Shown here piece by piece: positions 33,619 through 43,500 of a stretch of 55,632 nt of DNA. Each line of letters opens with the position of its first letter. The stretch's first letter is position 1. Source of the stretch: Bacteroidales bacterium UBA3834 (GTDB taxonomy: Bacteria; Bacteroidota; Bacteroidia; Bacteroidales; P3). Below the pieces are notes generated by a model. It did no database searches. It was not told the origin of the DNA and was given only the letters and a program-made list of their open reading frames with translations. The translations under genes were made by a program, and so were the position numbers. The DNA lies in assembly GCA_002392965.1 (NCBI GenBank), contig DGIA01000008.1, positions 1-55,632 of the forward strand, read 5' to 3'.

Positions 33619-34679
33619 AAAAAAGAAACCTCATACTCATTGCCGCCGCACTGCTCATCGCACTTGCTGCCGTGATCGTTGCCCTGCGCGGTTCCAAGAA
33701 AGCCACCTTCGAGCAGAACTATCACATCGAAGACATTGACTCGGTGACACGGATTTTCCTCGCCGACAAACAAGACAACCAAGTCCTCCTGTCCCGTGTG
33801 GGCGACTCTACGTGGATTGTCGATAACCAGTATCCTGCCAACCAGCCGTTGATCGACCTGCTGCTCGAAACGCTCAACACCATGCGCATCCGACAGCAGG
33901 TGAACCGGAATGCCGTACCCACCATCATCAAGGATCTCAGCGCTCGTGCCATCAAGGTGGAAGTCTATCAGCGCGTGCCATTCATCAACTGGTTCCATGG
34001 GAAACTGAGACTCTTCCCTCACGAGAAACTCACCGCCACCTATTACGTCGGTCGCGAGACACAAGACATGCTTGCCTCCTACATGTTCCGCGAAGGCGAC
34101 AAAGTGCCCTACATCATCCACATCCCCGGATTCCGCGGTTTCCTCACCCCTCGCTTTGTCACCGACCCTCTCAAATGGCGGAGCCACCTCATTGTTGACC
34201 TCGACGTCCACCAGATTGAAAGCATCCAGCTCCAGCTTCCCTCCTCGCCGGAACAATCCTTCTCGGTGCGCCGCTCCGGAGACGGCTTCTCCTTCTTCCT
34301 CTATGATGGCACTCCCGTACCGGCCTTCGACACCGCACGGGTCGCTCAAATGCTCTCGTCATTCTCCTGGATGAACTTCGACGAGTTCGCCGCAATCGTT
34401 CCCAATACCTTTGCCGACAGCTGTGTCTCGGGGCAACCTCGATCCATCCTCACCGTCACCGACACAGCCGGCAACACCACCGAACTCAAGACCTACATCA
34501 AATACTCCAATCCCGACGACATCGGCAACATGCCCGACCCCGAGATGTATGAAACCTTCGACCTCAACCGGCTGTATGCCATCCTCTGCCGTGAAGACAA
34601 AAGTCAAGACACCGTGCTAATCCAATACTACACCTTCGACAACATCCTTCAACCAGCCTCCTACTTCCTCGGACAATGA
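33615..34679 (+). CDS. DUF4340 protein
   Basis: The 354-residue protein has one N-terminal membrane helix (RNLILIAAALLIALAAVIVAL) and a periplasmic beta-rich region with the DUF4340 layout: an early DSVTRIFLADKQDNQVLLSRVGDSTWIV strand set (quoted in part), then VGRETQDMLASYM and DPLKWRSHLIVDLDVHQI. DUF4340 proteins commonly follow GldG-like ABC proteins, as here (start overlaps the GldFG stop as ATGA), and are presumed to be part of the same complex. Function unknown. Confidence 0.85.
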   Translation: MKKRNLILIAAALLIALAAVIVALRGSKKATFEQNYHIEDIDSVTRIFLADKQDNQVLLSRVGDSTWIVDNQYPANQPLIDLLLETLNTMRIRQQVNRNAVPTIIKDLSARAIKVEVYQRVPFINWFHGKLRLFPHEKLTATYYVGRETQDMLASYMFREGDKVPYIIHIPGFRGFLTPRFVTDPLKWRSHLIVDLDVHQIESIQLQLPSSPEQSFSVRRSGDGFSFFLYDGTPVPAFDTARVAQMLSSFSWMNFDEFAAIVPNTFADSCVSGQPRSILTVTDTAGNTTELKTYIKYSNPDDIGNMPDPEMYETFDLNRLYAILCREDKSQDTVLIQYYTFDNILQPASYFLGQ

Positions 34680-34972
34680 CACAGAAGCACTCCCTTAAAG
34701 ACACCATCCTCTCCGGAATTCTACTTTCCCTCGGTTCCGAGGTGGCGGTGGCGCTTCTGCTCTCCCTCGGATTGATTCTTGCCCATCAACCCATTGAACT
34801 GCATATCTCCTGGTATGCCGCATGCTACCTTCCACCCATCCTGCTTCTGCGCCACTTTGCACGCACGCAGCAACATCCAGTCATCACCAAAACCATTGCC
34901 ACCCTGCTCTTCCTCACCTTCATTCCCTTCATGTACTTCCTGATCAGTCATCACATTCTCAATTTCAAATGA
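34676..34972 (+). CDS. Small three-helix membrane protein
   Basis: The 98-residue protein has three predicted membrane helices (about residues 12-35, 44-58 and 72-92). It is coupled by ATGA overlaps both to the DUF4340 gene before it and to lpxB after it, so it is translated with them. No family recognised. Position alone hints at a role in the envelope. Confidence 0.65.
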   Translation: MTQKHSLKDTILSGILLSLGSEVAVALLLSLGLILAHQPIELHISWYAACYLPPILLLRHFARTQQHPVITKTIATLLFLTFIPFMYFLISHHILNFK

Positions 34973-36099
34973 GATACTATATCATCGCCGGCGAAGCCTC
35001 GGGAGACCTCCACGGAGCACTCCTCATCCAGGCCCTCAAGCAGAAAGACCCTCAAGCCGTCTTTCGATTCTGGGGCGGTGACCGGATGGCGGCCCTGGCC
35101 GGCACCCCCGTCAAGCACATCCGTGAGCTCGCCTTCATGGGATTCATCGAGGTGATCTCTCATCTTCCCGCCGTACTCGGCAACATACGCTTCTGCAAAC
35201 ACGACATCGCCGATTTCCGGCCCGACGTAGTCATCGGCGTGGATTACCCGGGCTTCAACCTCAAAATCGAAGCATGGGCCCATCGGCAGGGTATGCGCAC
35301 TGTCCATTACATATCACCCAACGTGTGGGCATGGAAGAAAGGCCGCATCAAAGGGATGCGACGCACTCTCGACATGCTTTGCTGCATCCTCCCCTTCGAG
35401 CAGGCCTTCTTTGCCGAAAACAATATGCCACAGGCACGCTATGTCGGCCATCCGCTGCTCGACGCCATCGCCACATCCCAGATCGACACACAACAGCTTG
35501 CACTCGACAACTCTCTCCCCGTCATTGCGCTACTGCCCGGCAGCCGCCGACAAGAACTCAAGGAAAGCCTACCCAAGATGGTCCAACTGGCACAGAAGCA
35601 CCCTGAATACCACTTCGTCGTCGCCGGCATGAACCTGCTGGGAGAAGAACTATACAACCGATACATCCCCTCCGGAAGCAACATCGACGTTGTCTATGAC
35701 CAGACCTACCCCTTGCTGGCTTCCTCCTACGCCGCCGTCGTCTGTTCCGGCACCGCCACACTCGAAGCCGCCCTGTTCAATGTCCCACAGGTGGTTTGCT
35801 ACAGCGGCAACCCGCTTTCCTACCTCATCGCCAAAGCCGTTGTTGGCAGCCGCATTCGCTACATCTCTCTGGTCAACCTCATCGTCGATCGGCCCGTCGT
35901 CACCGAGCTCATCCAACAAGACTACAATGCGGAACGGCTTGAACGGGAATTCAACCTCATCACCGCCGATAACGACAACCGCGAGCGGATGCTCTCCGAA
36001 TATGCCGACATGCGCATTCTCCTCGGCAACGGAGGTGCCTCTGTCCGCACAGCCGACGCAATCCATAAACTCCTCACCAAGAATCCACCACTGTCTTGA
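34969..36099 (+). CDS. lpxB: Lipid-A-disaccharide synthase
   Basis: Starting at MRYYIIAGEASGDLHG (ATG 34969, overlapping the previous stop) the protein has 376 residues, the normal length. LpxB joins UDP-2,3-diacylglucosamine to lipid X to make the lipid A disaccharide, at the inner face of the inner membrane. Diagnostic motifs are GEASGDLHGA, FMGFIEVISHLP, GVDYPGFN, YISPNVWAWKKGR, LPGSRRQE and CSGTATLEAAL. It shows that the organism makes lipid A. Other lpx genes are not nearby. Confidence 0.97.
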   Translation: MRYYIIAGEASGDLHGALLIQALKQKDPQAVFRFWGGDRMAALAGTPVKHIRELAFMGFIEVISHLPAVLGNIRFCKHDIADFRPDVVIGVDYPGFNLKIEAWAHRQGMRTVHYISPNVWAWKKGRIKGMRRTLDMLCCILPFEQAFFAENNMPQARYVGHPLLDAIATSQIDTQQLALDNSLPVIALLPGSRRQELKESLPKMVQLAQKHPEYHFVVAGMNLLGEELYNRYIPSGSNIDVVYDQTYPLLASSYAAVVCSGTATLEAALFNVPQVVCYSGNPLSYLIAKAVVGSRIRYISLVNLIVDRPVVTELIQQDYNAERLEREFNLITADNDNRERMLSEYADMRILLGNGGASVRTADAIHKLLTKNPPLS

Positions 36100-37421
36100 A
36101 ACGACTCTTGTTCATATTCACACTGCTCCTTTCCTGCTCCTGTCTCCATGCGGAAAACGTGCGGGTACGGCTCTATTCCGGCAACGACATATCCACCCTC
36201 AACGTCTCCTTCGACCTCGGCAACTACAACCTCTACGGCAACGACGCGCTTCTGGAAGACATGCTGGGTGAAGGACGCTCCGTCCTCATTCGCCACGAAG
36301 GCAAGAAGCTGCATGTCAGCGTCAACAACGACGACTACGGTCTTTTCGACACAATACGTCTCATAGCCACCGACACCGCCTGCATCCTCTGTCTCAACCC
36401 CGAGAAATGCAAGCAACGCACCTATGAGGGCAGCCTCGAAATCACACCCACCAAGAACGCCACACTACTCATCATCAACGAAGTGGAGTTCGAAACCTAT
36501 ATCGCTGGCGTGGTACAAAGCGAGATCTACGGCTCCCATACCGACATCTTCCGCATCCAAGCCATCATCAGCCGCACATGGGCCCTCCGCAACCTCAATA
36601 AACACAGCGCCGAGGGCTACAACTTCTGCGACTTCGTCCATTGCCAGGCCTACCAGAACCGCTGCATCCGACCCGACATCATGATGGGGGCCATCCAAAG
36701 CAGCGGTGAGACTCTCACCGACTCCGCCGGCAGGCTCATCGAAACACCCTTCCACTCCAACTCCGGCGGACAAACCGCCAACTCCGAAGACGTCTGGCGC
36801 TCGGCTCTCCCCTACCTCCGCTCCGTGCCCGACACCTTCTCCCTGCGCATGCGACAAAGCGACTGGGTAAAAACCATCAGCCTCGACCGCTGGCTCAACT
36901 ACTTCAGCAAAACCCACAAGATCGACATCCACGACAGCGCCAATCTCGACCAGCTCCTCCACTTCGACCAGCCGGAACGCAAGGTTCGCCTCCTCGGCAT
37001 CCCTCTCACACGCATCCGCGTTGACTTCCAACTCAAATCCACCTTCTTCTCCGTCTCGGTCGATAGCGCCTCGCGCTCCGTCATCCTCCACGGACACGGC
37101 TACGGACACGGCGTCGGGCTCAGCCAGGAAGGCGCCATCCGCATGGTCGCTCTCGGCTACTCCTACGACAGCATCCTCCGCCACTACTACACCGGTGCCC
37201 TCCTCCACCACGACCCGCTCTCCAACCGCAACTACGTCGAAAACTATGCCAACCAGCTGGCTCGCATCATCGAAGAAGACAAAAACCGCCAGACTCAGGT
37301 GCACTCCAAGAAAGACGACTGGCTGGGGCGCCTCTTCCGCATCCGCGACCGCGAGGAACGCGAGGAAATCTATATCGAATCCGAACAAGACAATGAAAAA
37401 GACTGGCAATATGAATGGTAA
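36096..37421 (+). CDS. SpoIID/LytB-domain secreted protein
   Basis: The 441-residue protein starts at a TTG that overlaps the lpxB stop (TTGA); this gives a clean signal peptide (KRLLFIFTLLLSCSCLHAE). The SpoIID domain (about residues 125-370) shows EVEFETYIAGVVQSEI with the catalytic Glu, RTWALRNLNKH, FHSNSGGQT and the closing HGHGYGHGVGLSQEGA. SpoIID proteins are lytic transglycosylases that cut denuded peptidoglycan; outside spore formers, as here, they work in wall remodelling. A charged tail follows. Confidence 0.9.
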   Translation: MKRLLFIFTLLLSCSCLHAENVRVRLYSGNDISTLNVSFDLGNYNLYGNDALLEDMLGEGRSVLIRHEGKKLHVSVNNDDYGLFDTIRLIATDTACILCLNPEKCKQRTYEGSLEITPTKNATLLIINEVEFETYIAGVVQSEIYGSHTDIFRIQAIISRTWALRNLNKHSAEGYNFCDFVHCQAYQNRCIRPDIMMGAIQSSGETLTDSAGRLIETPFHSNSGGQTANSEDVWRSALPYLRSVPDTFSLRMRQSDWVKTISLDRWLNYFSKTHKIDIHDSANLDQLLHFDQPERKVRLLGIPLTRIRVDFQLKSTFFSVSVDSASRSVILHGHGYGHGVGLSQEGAIRMVALGYSYDSILRHYYTGALLHHDPLSNRNYVENYANQLARIIEEDKNRQTQVHSKKDDWLGRLFRIRDREEREEIYIESEQDNEKDWQYEW

Positions 37422-37476
37422 CCACGTCCTCACGGAGAGGGCTTCATTTACAAACGTTACCCGATACGGTTTACGC

Positions 37477-38019
37477 TTGACGAAGAAACTGATGCTCAGC
37501 GTCTGCATTCTGGTCATCGGCCATTGTGCCTTGGCCTCCTCCGCCCAGGCTCAAGTCAAGTGGCACTCCATCGAGGACGCCGCCAAAGCCCAAATCGGCG
37601 ATCGGCTCTACTTCATCGACTTCTACACCACCTGGTGCGGCTACTGCAAGAAGATGGACCGCGAGACCTTCACCGACCCCACCGTGGCCAAAATCCTCAA
37701 CCGATACTTCTACCCCGTCAAGTTCAACGCCGAAAGCAACGCCACCGTCACCTGGTTCGGCAACACCTACAAGCCCGTGACCCAAGGCCGCAACCGTCAA
37801 CACGAATTCGCCGCCGGCCTCCGCGGCTACCCGACCTACTGCCTCTACCGTTCCAACGGGAAACCCTTCCAGGCCATCCCTGGATTCTACTCACCCTCCG
37901 AATTTGTCGTCGTCCTCTGGTACTTCGCCTCCGGCGACTGCGACCGCTACCCGTTCGAGCGCTACAGCCAGATATTCGACAAAGAGATCCGACCCCAAAT
38001 GGAAAAACAATTAAAATAA
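37477..38019 (+). CDS. Secreted thioredoxin-fold protein
   Basis: The thioredoxin motif is FIDFYTTWCGYCKKMDRETF, with WCGYC as redox pair, and the cis-proline region is LRGYPTYCLY. A start choice is needed: TTG 37477 gives the best signal peptide (TKKLMLSVCILVIGHCALAS to AQAQ); ATG 37492 and ATG 37411 are also possible. It should act in the periplasm in disulfide reduction or isomerisation. It lies between the SpoIID protein and ftsY with small gaps. Confidence 0.85.
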   Translation: MTKKLMLSVCILVIGHCALASSAQAQVKWHSIEDAAKAQIGDRLYFIDFYTTWCGYCKKMDRETFTDPTVAKILNRYFYPVKFNAESNATVTWFGNTYKPVTQGRNRQHEFAAGLRGYPTYCLYRSNGKPFQAIPGFYSPSEFVVVLWYFASGDCDRYPFERYSQIFDKEIRPQMEKQLK

Positions 38020-38026
38020 AAGCCTC

Positions 38027-38980
38027 ATGGGCCTGTTCAGCAAAAAAGAATCCAGCGAAGATCGCGCCACCCTCGACAACGGGCTGGCCAAAACCAAAGA
38101 AAACCTCTTCCAGAAAATAGCCAAGAGCATCCTCGGCAAATCCACCGTCGATGACGACGTACTCGACAACCTCGAAGAAACGCTCATCACCTCCGACGTC
38201 GGAGTTGAGACCACGCTCAAAATCATCGAGAAACTGCAGCAGCGCATCCGACGCGACAAATACATCTCCACCTCCGAGCTCAACTCCATCCTCCGGGCCG
38301 AGATAGCACAGCTCCTCCGCCGCCCCAACACCAACCTCCCGGCCACCTTCGACGCGCCGCTCCCCGCCTCCCCCTACGTTATCCTCGTCGTCGGCGTCAA
38401 CGGAGTGGGCAAAACCACCACCATCGCCAAACTCGCCTACCAATACAAGCAGGCTGGCCGCAGCGTCATCCTGGGGGCCGCCGACACCTTCCGTGCCGCC
38501 GCCGTCGAGCAGCTCACCCTTTGGGCCGACCGCGTCGGTGTGCCCATCGTCCAGCAAGGCATGGGCGCCGACCCTGCCTCTGTGGCCTACGACACCCTCT
38601 CCGCCGCCATCGCCCGCCACGCCGACGTCGTCATCATCGACACCGCCGGACGGCTCCACAACAAGGTAGGCCTCATGAACGAGCTCACCAAGATCCGCCG
38701 CGTCATGCAGAAACTCCTCCCCGACGCCCCCCACGAGGTGCTCCTCGTCCTCGACGCCTCCACCGGCCAGAACGCCGTCGAACAAGCCCGTCAGTTCACC
38801 GCCGCCACCGACGTCAATGCACTCGCTCTCACCAAACTCGACGGCACCGCCAAAGGCGGCGTCATCATCGGCATCTCCGACCAGTTCCAGGTCCCCGTAC
38901 GCTACATTGGCCTCGGCGAGAAGATGACCGACCTCCAGCTCTTCCACCCCGACCAGTTCGTCGATTCCCTCTTCGACTGA
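38027..38980 (+). CDS. ftsY: Signal recognition particle receptor FtsY
   Basis: The 317-residue GTPase receives SRP-ribosome complexes at the inner membrane. The N domain (about residues 1-100) is followed by the NG GTPase: G1 GVNGVGKTT (123-131), DTFRAAA (153-159), DTAGRL (205-210) and TKLDGTAKGG near 272, then the closing GLGEKMTDLQLF. The acidic A domain is almost absent, as is usual in Bacteroidota. Confidence 0.97.
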   Translation: MGLFSKKESSEDRATLDNGLAKTKENLFQKIAKSILGKSTVDDDVLDNLEETLITSDVGVETTLKIIEKLQQRIRRDKYISTSELNSILRAEIAQLLRRPNTNLPATFDAPLPASPYVILVVGVNGVGKTTTIAKLAYQYKQAGRSVILGAADTFRAAAVEQLTLWADRVGVPIVQQGMGADPASVAYDTLSAAIARHADVVIIDTAGRLHNKVGLMNELTKIRRVMQKLLPDAPHEVLLVLDASTGQNAVEQARQFTAATDVNALALTKLDGTAKGGVIIGISDQFQVPVRYIGLGEKMTDLQLFHPDQFVDSLFD

Positions 38981-39008
38981 TGCATTAACGCAATAACACC
39001 TTAACACA

Positions 39009-40331
39009 TTGAAGATAAACATCATCACCCTCGGCTGCAGCAAAAACACCGTCGATAGCGAAAACCTCGCCGGAAAACTGAAAGCTCAAGGGCACACCGT
39101 CCATTTCAACCGCAGCCTCAACGACTGCGACACCGTCATCATCAACACCTGCGGTTTCATCGGCGACGCCAAAGAAGAATCCATCGACACCATCCTTCAA
39201 CAAGTCGCCGTCAAGAGCCGTGGTCGCAAGACCCGACACATCATCGCCTGCGGCTGCCTGGTCGAACGCTACCGCGACGAACTGGCCAAGGAGATACCCG
39301 AAGTCGATGCCTGGTACGGCGTCCACGAGTGGGATGCCATCGCCTCCGACCTCCGACTTCCGACCTCCGTCCTCCGACTTCCGACCTCCGACCACCGCCC
39401 TCTCTCCACCCCCTCGCACTACGCCTACCTCAAGATTGCCGAAGGTTGCAACCGCTCCTGCTCCTACTGCGCCATCCCGCTCATCCGCGGCGCTCACCGC
39501 TCGCGCCCCATCGAGGACATCGTCTCCGAAGCGCGGCAGCTCGTCTCCCAAGGCGTCAAAGAGCTGATAGTCATCAGCCAAGACACCACCTACTACGGCC
39601 TCGACCTCTACCGCCACCGCGCCCTGGGCCAACTCCTCGACCGGCTGGCCGACGAAAGCGGTGCACCGTGGATACGGCTCCACTACACCTACCCCTCCTC
39701 CTTCCCTCTCGACGCCATCGACGCCATCGCCCGGCACCCCAACATCTGCAACTACATCGACATCCCCCTCCAGCACATCAACAGCCGCATCCTCGGATCC
39801 ATGCAGCGCGGCATCGACCGCGAAGGCACCCTGCGCCTGCTGGAGCGCTTCCGCGCACAGCTGCCCGACGCCGCCATCCGCACCACCCTCATCGTCGGCT
39901 ACCCCGGCGAGACCGAAGCCGAATTCGAGGAGCTGAAAGACTTCGTCCGCACCGCACGCTTCGACCGCATGGGCTGCTTCGCCTACTCCCCCGAGGAAGG
40001 CACCGCCGCCTATGCCCTGCACGACGATGTGCCCGAAGAAGTCAAGCAGCGTCGCGTCAGCGAACTCATGGAAATACAGGAAGCCATCTCCCTCGAGAAG
40101 AACCAGGCCCGCATCGGGAAAACCTTCCGCTGCATCATCGACCGGCAGGAAGGGCAATACCTCGTCGGCCGCACCCAGTACGACAGCCCCGAAGTCGATG
40201 ATGAAGTGCTCATCTCCACCGACGCATTGACGCACTCCCGCATCAACGCATTATCCGTCCCCGGCACCTTCGTCGATGTCCTTGTCACCGACGCCCTCGA
40301 GAACGACCTCATCGGCGAGATTGTGGGATAA
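39009..40331 (+). CDS. rimO: Ribosomal protein S12 methylthiotransferase
   Basis: RimO adds a methylthio group to Asp of ribosomal protein S12 using two 4Fe-4S clusters. The start is TTG (39009), giving MKINIITLGCSKN. Cluster ligands are Cys10, Cys48 and Cys83 (UPF0004 domain) and Cys147, Cys151 and Cys154 (radical SAM, EGCNRSCSYC); a TRAM domain ends the 440 residues. The linker between domains (about residues 110-132) is coded by a tandem TCCGACTTCC-type microrepeat that leaves the frame intact. Confidence 0.96.
   Translation: MKINIITLGCSKNTVDSENLAGKLKAQGHTVHFNRSLNDCDTVIINTCGFIGDAKEESIDTILQQVAVKSRGRKTRHIIACGCLVERYRDELAKEIPEVDAWYGVHEWDAIASDLRLPTSVLRLPTSDHRPLSTPSHYAYLKIAEGCNRSCSYCAIPLIRGAHRSRPIEDIVSEARQLVSQGVKELIVISQDTTYYGLDLYRHRALGQLLDRLADESGAPWIRLHYTYPSSFPLDAIDAIARHPNICNYIDIPLQHINSRILGSMQRGIDREGTLRLLERFRAQLPDAAIRTTLIVGYPGETEAEFEELKDFVRTARFDRMGCFAYSPEEGTAAYALHDDVPEEVKQRRVSELMEIQEAISLEKNQARIGKTFRCIIDRQEGQYLVGRTQYDSPEVDDEVLISTDALTHSRINALSVPGTFVDVLVTDALENDLIGEIVG
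39343..39393. repeat. TCCGACTTCC microrepeat inside rimO
   Basis: Two copies of a roughly 23-bp unit made of CCTCCGACTTCCGACCTCCG, in the linker between the UPF0004 and radical SAM domains. It is the reverse complement of the GGAAGTCGGA repeat in the ligase gene at 24641-24664. Confidence 0.85.
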
Positions 40332-40441
40332 AACCTTTATCGGTCCCTTCTTAATTTCTGACAGTCCTGAACACCTCTATCTGCACCCCTTGCTTCCTGC
40401 ATTCCGGCATCGCGGAATAATCCGTGTTCTATTACCTGAGT

Positions 40442-40470
40442 AAAAAAAGGGCCGCCCTTCCGGGCGGCCC
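40442..40470 (-). terminator. Intrinsic terminator of the T9SS adhesin gene
   Basis: A perfect 9-bp stem GGGCCGCCC/GGGCGGCCC with a 4-nt loop, followed on the minus strand by seven T residues, about 40 bp after the adhesin stop. A nearly identical hairpin lies at 47312-47335 at the other end of this gene. Confidence 0.9.
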
Positions 40471-40512
40471 ACTGTTTATATTGCTCTCAACGAGCATGCA
40501 ATCACGGGTCTA

Positions 40513-43500
40513 TTATTCGAGAATCACCTTGTGCAGCGTCGTTCCGCCAGCGTTCGCCACACGCAGCATATAGATGCCTCGTGGAAGGTCGCCCACAAAG
40601 ATTTTCTCACTCTCGCTGTTGGCTTTCACCTCGAGCATCTTCCGGCCCTGCACGTCATAGAGCGTCATCACCGACGGCACCTCCTCGGTCCCGACCACAA
40701 TCAGCTCATGGGCAGGATTCGGGCGCACGGTCGTCGATGTGGCCTTCACGCTCTCGATACCCACATTCGTCGTGGTGAACTGCATCTTGACAGACCACTC
40801 CGACTCCACACCCTCTTCACAGATGCTCCTGATATACAGGTCGTATGTCGTGTTGGCCGTAAGCGAGGTGAGGTAGATGGATGTGTCACCCTCAACGATT
40901 ACCGAGGTTCCGGTGGTGGTGATAATATCCACTCCGTAACGCAACTCGTACTTCTCCGCTCCTGTCGAAGGCCAGATGATGTGTGCCATTGTGTTGTGGA
41001 TATCCTCTATCATCACCAATGACGGTATCGCGCAAGGCACCGTCTGGAAGAGCACAGGCTCCGTCCATTCGCTCGAGCTGGTGTCATTGCACACGGCCTG
41101 CACCTGCACGCTGTACTCCACGCCGGGATACAAACCCGTGACGTTATACACCGTGCTGTCGTAGGTGTCATAGAAGTATTCCACATTGCCCATCGCCACC
41201 TTCACGCTCCAGTGGTTCTGGATGTCCTCGCCAGCCTGCCAGGTCACCCGTGCCGAGGAGAATCCCGTTTCCGTCACCGACACCTCGGTCGGCAGGTAGC
41301 ACGGATGCTCGTCCGTGGTGAGCGTCAGTATCCTCCAGGTCGAACGCAGGTAGGGCGTACACACCGACCGCACGCCCACGTAGTAGGTGGTGGAGGGTTC
41401 GAGCGATGTCCAGGTGTATTCATTGTCCGTCACGGTGATGACCGAATCAGGGCCACCGGCCGGCCAGCTGGTCGCCATGTACAGCTCGTAGCTTCCGGCG
41501 GAACCCGTCCAGGCGATGCCGATGGTGTCTTCCGTCACGATGGTATCGGTGACTATCGGCTTGGAGCACCTGTCGTCATTCACCACCGGCACAATCGTGC
41601 CATCCACGGTCACATTGTCCACATAGACTCTCAACCAGGCGTTGTTATACTGGATACGGTAGCGCAATGCCAAGCGGCCGTCCTCGGGGTTGTAGTTGCC
41701 CACAGTGACGGTATCCCGTATATAACCCGCCACGGGTTCATATCTGAAGGTGTCAATGGGCGTGAAGGTGCCTCCGTCGGCGATGTCGGTAATCAAGCCC
41801 ACTTCCAACCATTGGGGATAATCATTCAATTCCCACCAGTTGATATCCGCGCTGACAGTCACGTTGCTCATCTGGATGTCAAAGTCGGGCAGGATGGCGA
41901 TGCTTCCGGTATTGCCGACAAAATCCTGATTGACCTCAGCGTAGAGAGACAGGATGCCGTCAATCGGATAGATAAGGGTCGAATTGGCAGACCATCCGTA
42001 ATTCGTGGCGTTGCCGTAGAGGATATCCCAGCACGGGAGAGGATGGTTCATGCCGCCACCGTCGGGGGTCGTGAAGTCATCGGTCCACGGCAATTCGGCG
42101 ATGGGCGGACAGTCTGTGCGGAAGGTGGTGGTGAAAGCACCCGAGAGCGACTGATCCGAACAGATGGACTGGGCCGTGATGGTGTATTGGGTGTTGGGAA
42201 TGAGTCCCGTGAGGATGACCCCGTTGGTATCGGCAACAATCACCGTGTCCGTATAGTTGTCGCCGTAGGCGGTATAGTAGAGTCTGAAGCTGTTCACCGA
42301 GTCGGCAAAAATATGGACATCGGCAAGGGTGGGCTGGATATTATCGACCACGATAGCCGAGGGCCGCATGCACAGCGAGTTGGAATCCACCATGATGTCG
42401 TCGATATAGAACACGCCGTTGTCGGCACCCGTGTAGCGGATGGCGAAATGACGGTTGGTCGAGGGGTGGAAGGTCTGGTTGAAGAACTGCCACGAACCGA
42501 CCTGCTCGAACATGATGGCGGTATCGGGCTCGAAGGTGGATTCGTCCTGCGGATTGCCAATGAGGCCAATCTCCAGGCCCGTACCCGCATTGAAGGCTTT
42601 GGCCCAGAAGGTGAGCCTGAGGTCGGCGGGCGCATCCTCGAACAGCGGCAGCACGAGGGTCGTGGGACGCTGATTCACGGTATTGCGCGTATTGACATAC
42701 AGCGACTTGATGCCGCTACGCTGGGTGGTCACGTCGATTTTCGGCGACGGAGGATAGCCGTTGATGACGCTCCAGCAGCTGGCGACGGAAGTCAGCGCGG
42801 CATCCGTCGTATAAGTCTCGAAGCCTTCCTTCCAGGGCAGCGCCGCATGGGCGATGGGTGAGCAAGTGGCCGAGAAGTACTGGGAGAGGCTCGACGATCT
42901 GTTGCCGTTGTCGCATGCCGCCGACACAGTGATCCTGTAGCGGTAGCCGGGCGTCAGACCCGTGAGAAGGATGGTGTCGGTATCGACAAGGCCGGAGTCG
43001 ATTACATCGCCGTTGAGGGTGAGCTCATAGTAGAAGCCCGCAGGCTGATTGGTGTCGGCCACATGCACACGGGCCGAGGTGTCATCCACATAATACACCG
43101 TCATCCCTTGGGGACGCAGGCAATAAGGATGCATGAGCGTCACATCATCGACAAACCAGATGCTTCCCAGACCGTAGGTGCCGTTATGCCGCATGGCCGC
43201 CACGCTGCCGGCAGGGACCATCGGGAAGGTCACCTCTTCATACCGGAACACGCCAGGCACAAAAATGCTGTCGCTCTGTACCAACGAGGCATAGGTGGCC
43301 ACGGGCACGAAGGTGTTCTTGTCGTCGGGATTGGTCAGGTAGCCCACCTGGAAGGTCCCATCAATGCTGTCATTCTGCCGGAGGGGTCTATGCCAGAAAC
43401 TCAGCATCACATCGTTCAGCTCGTGGGTGGTGGCGGGCAGCGCATATACATTGCTGACCGAGCCCTGGAACGAGAGGCACTTGGGGCCGGAATGCCCGCC

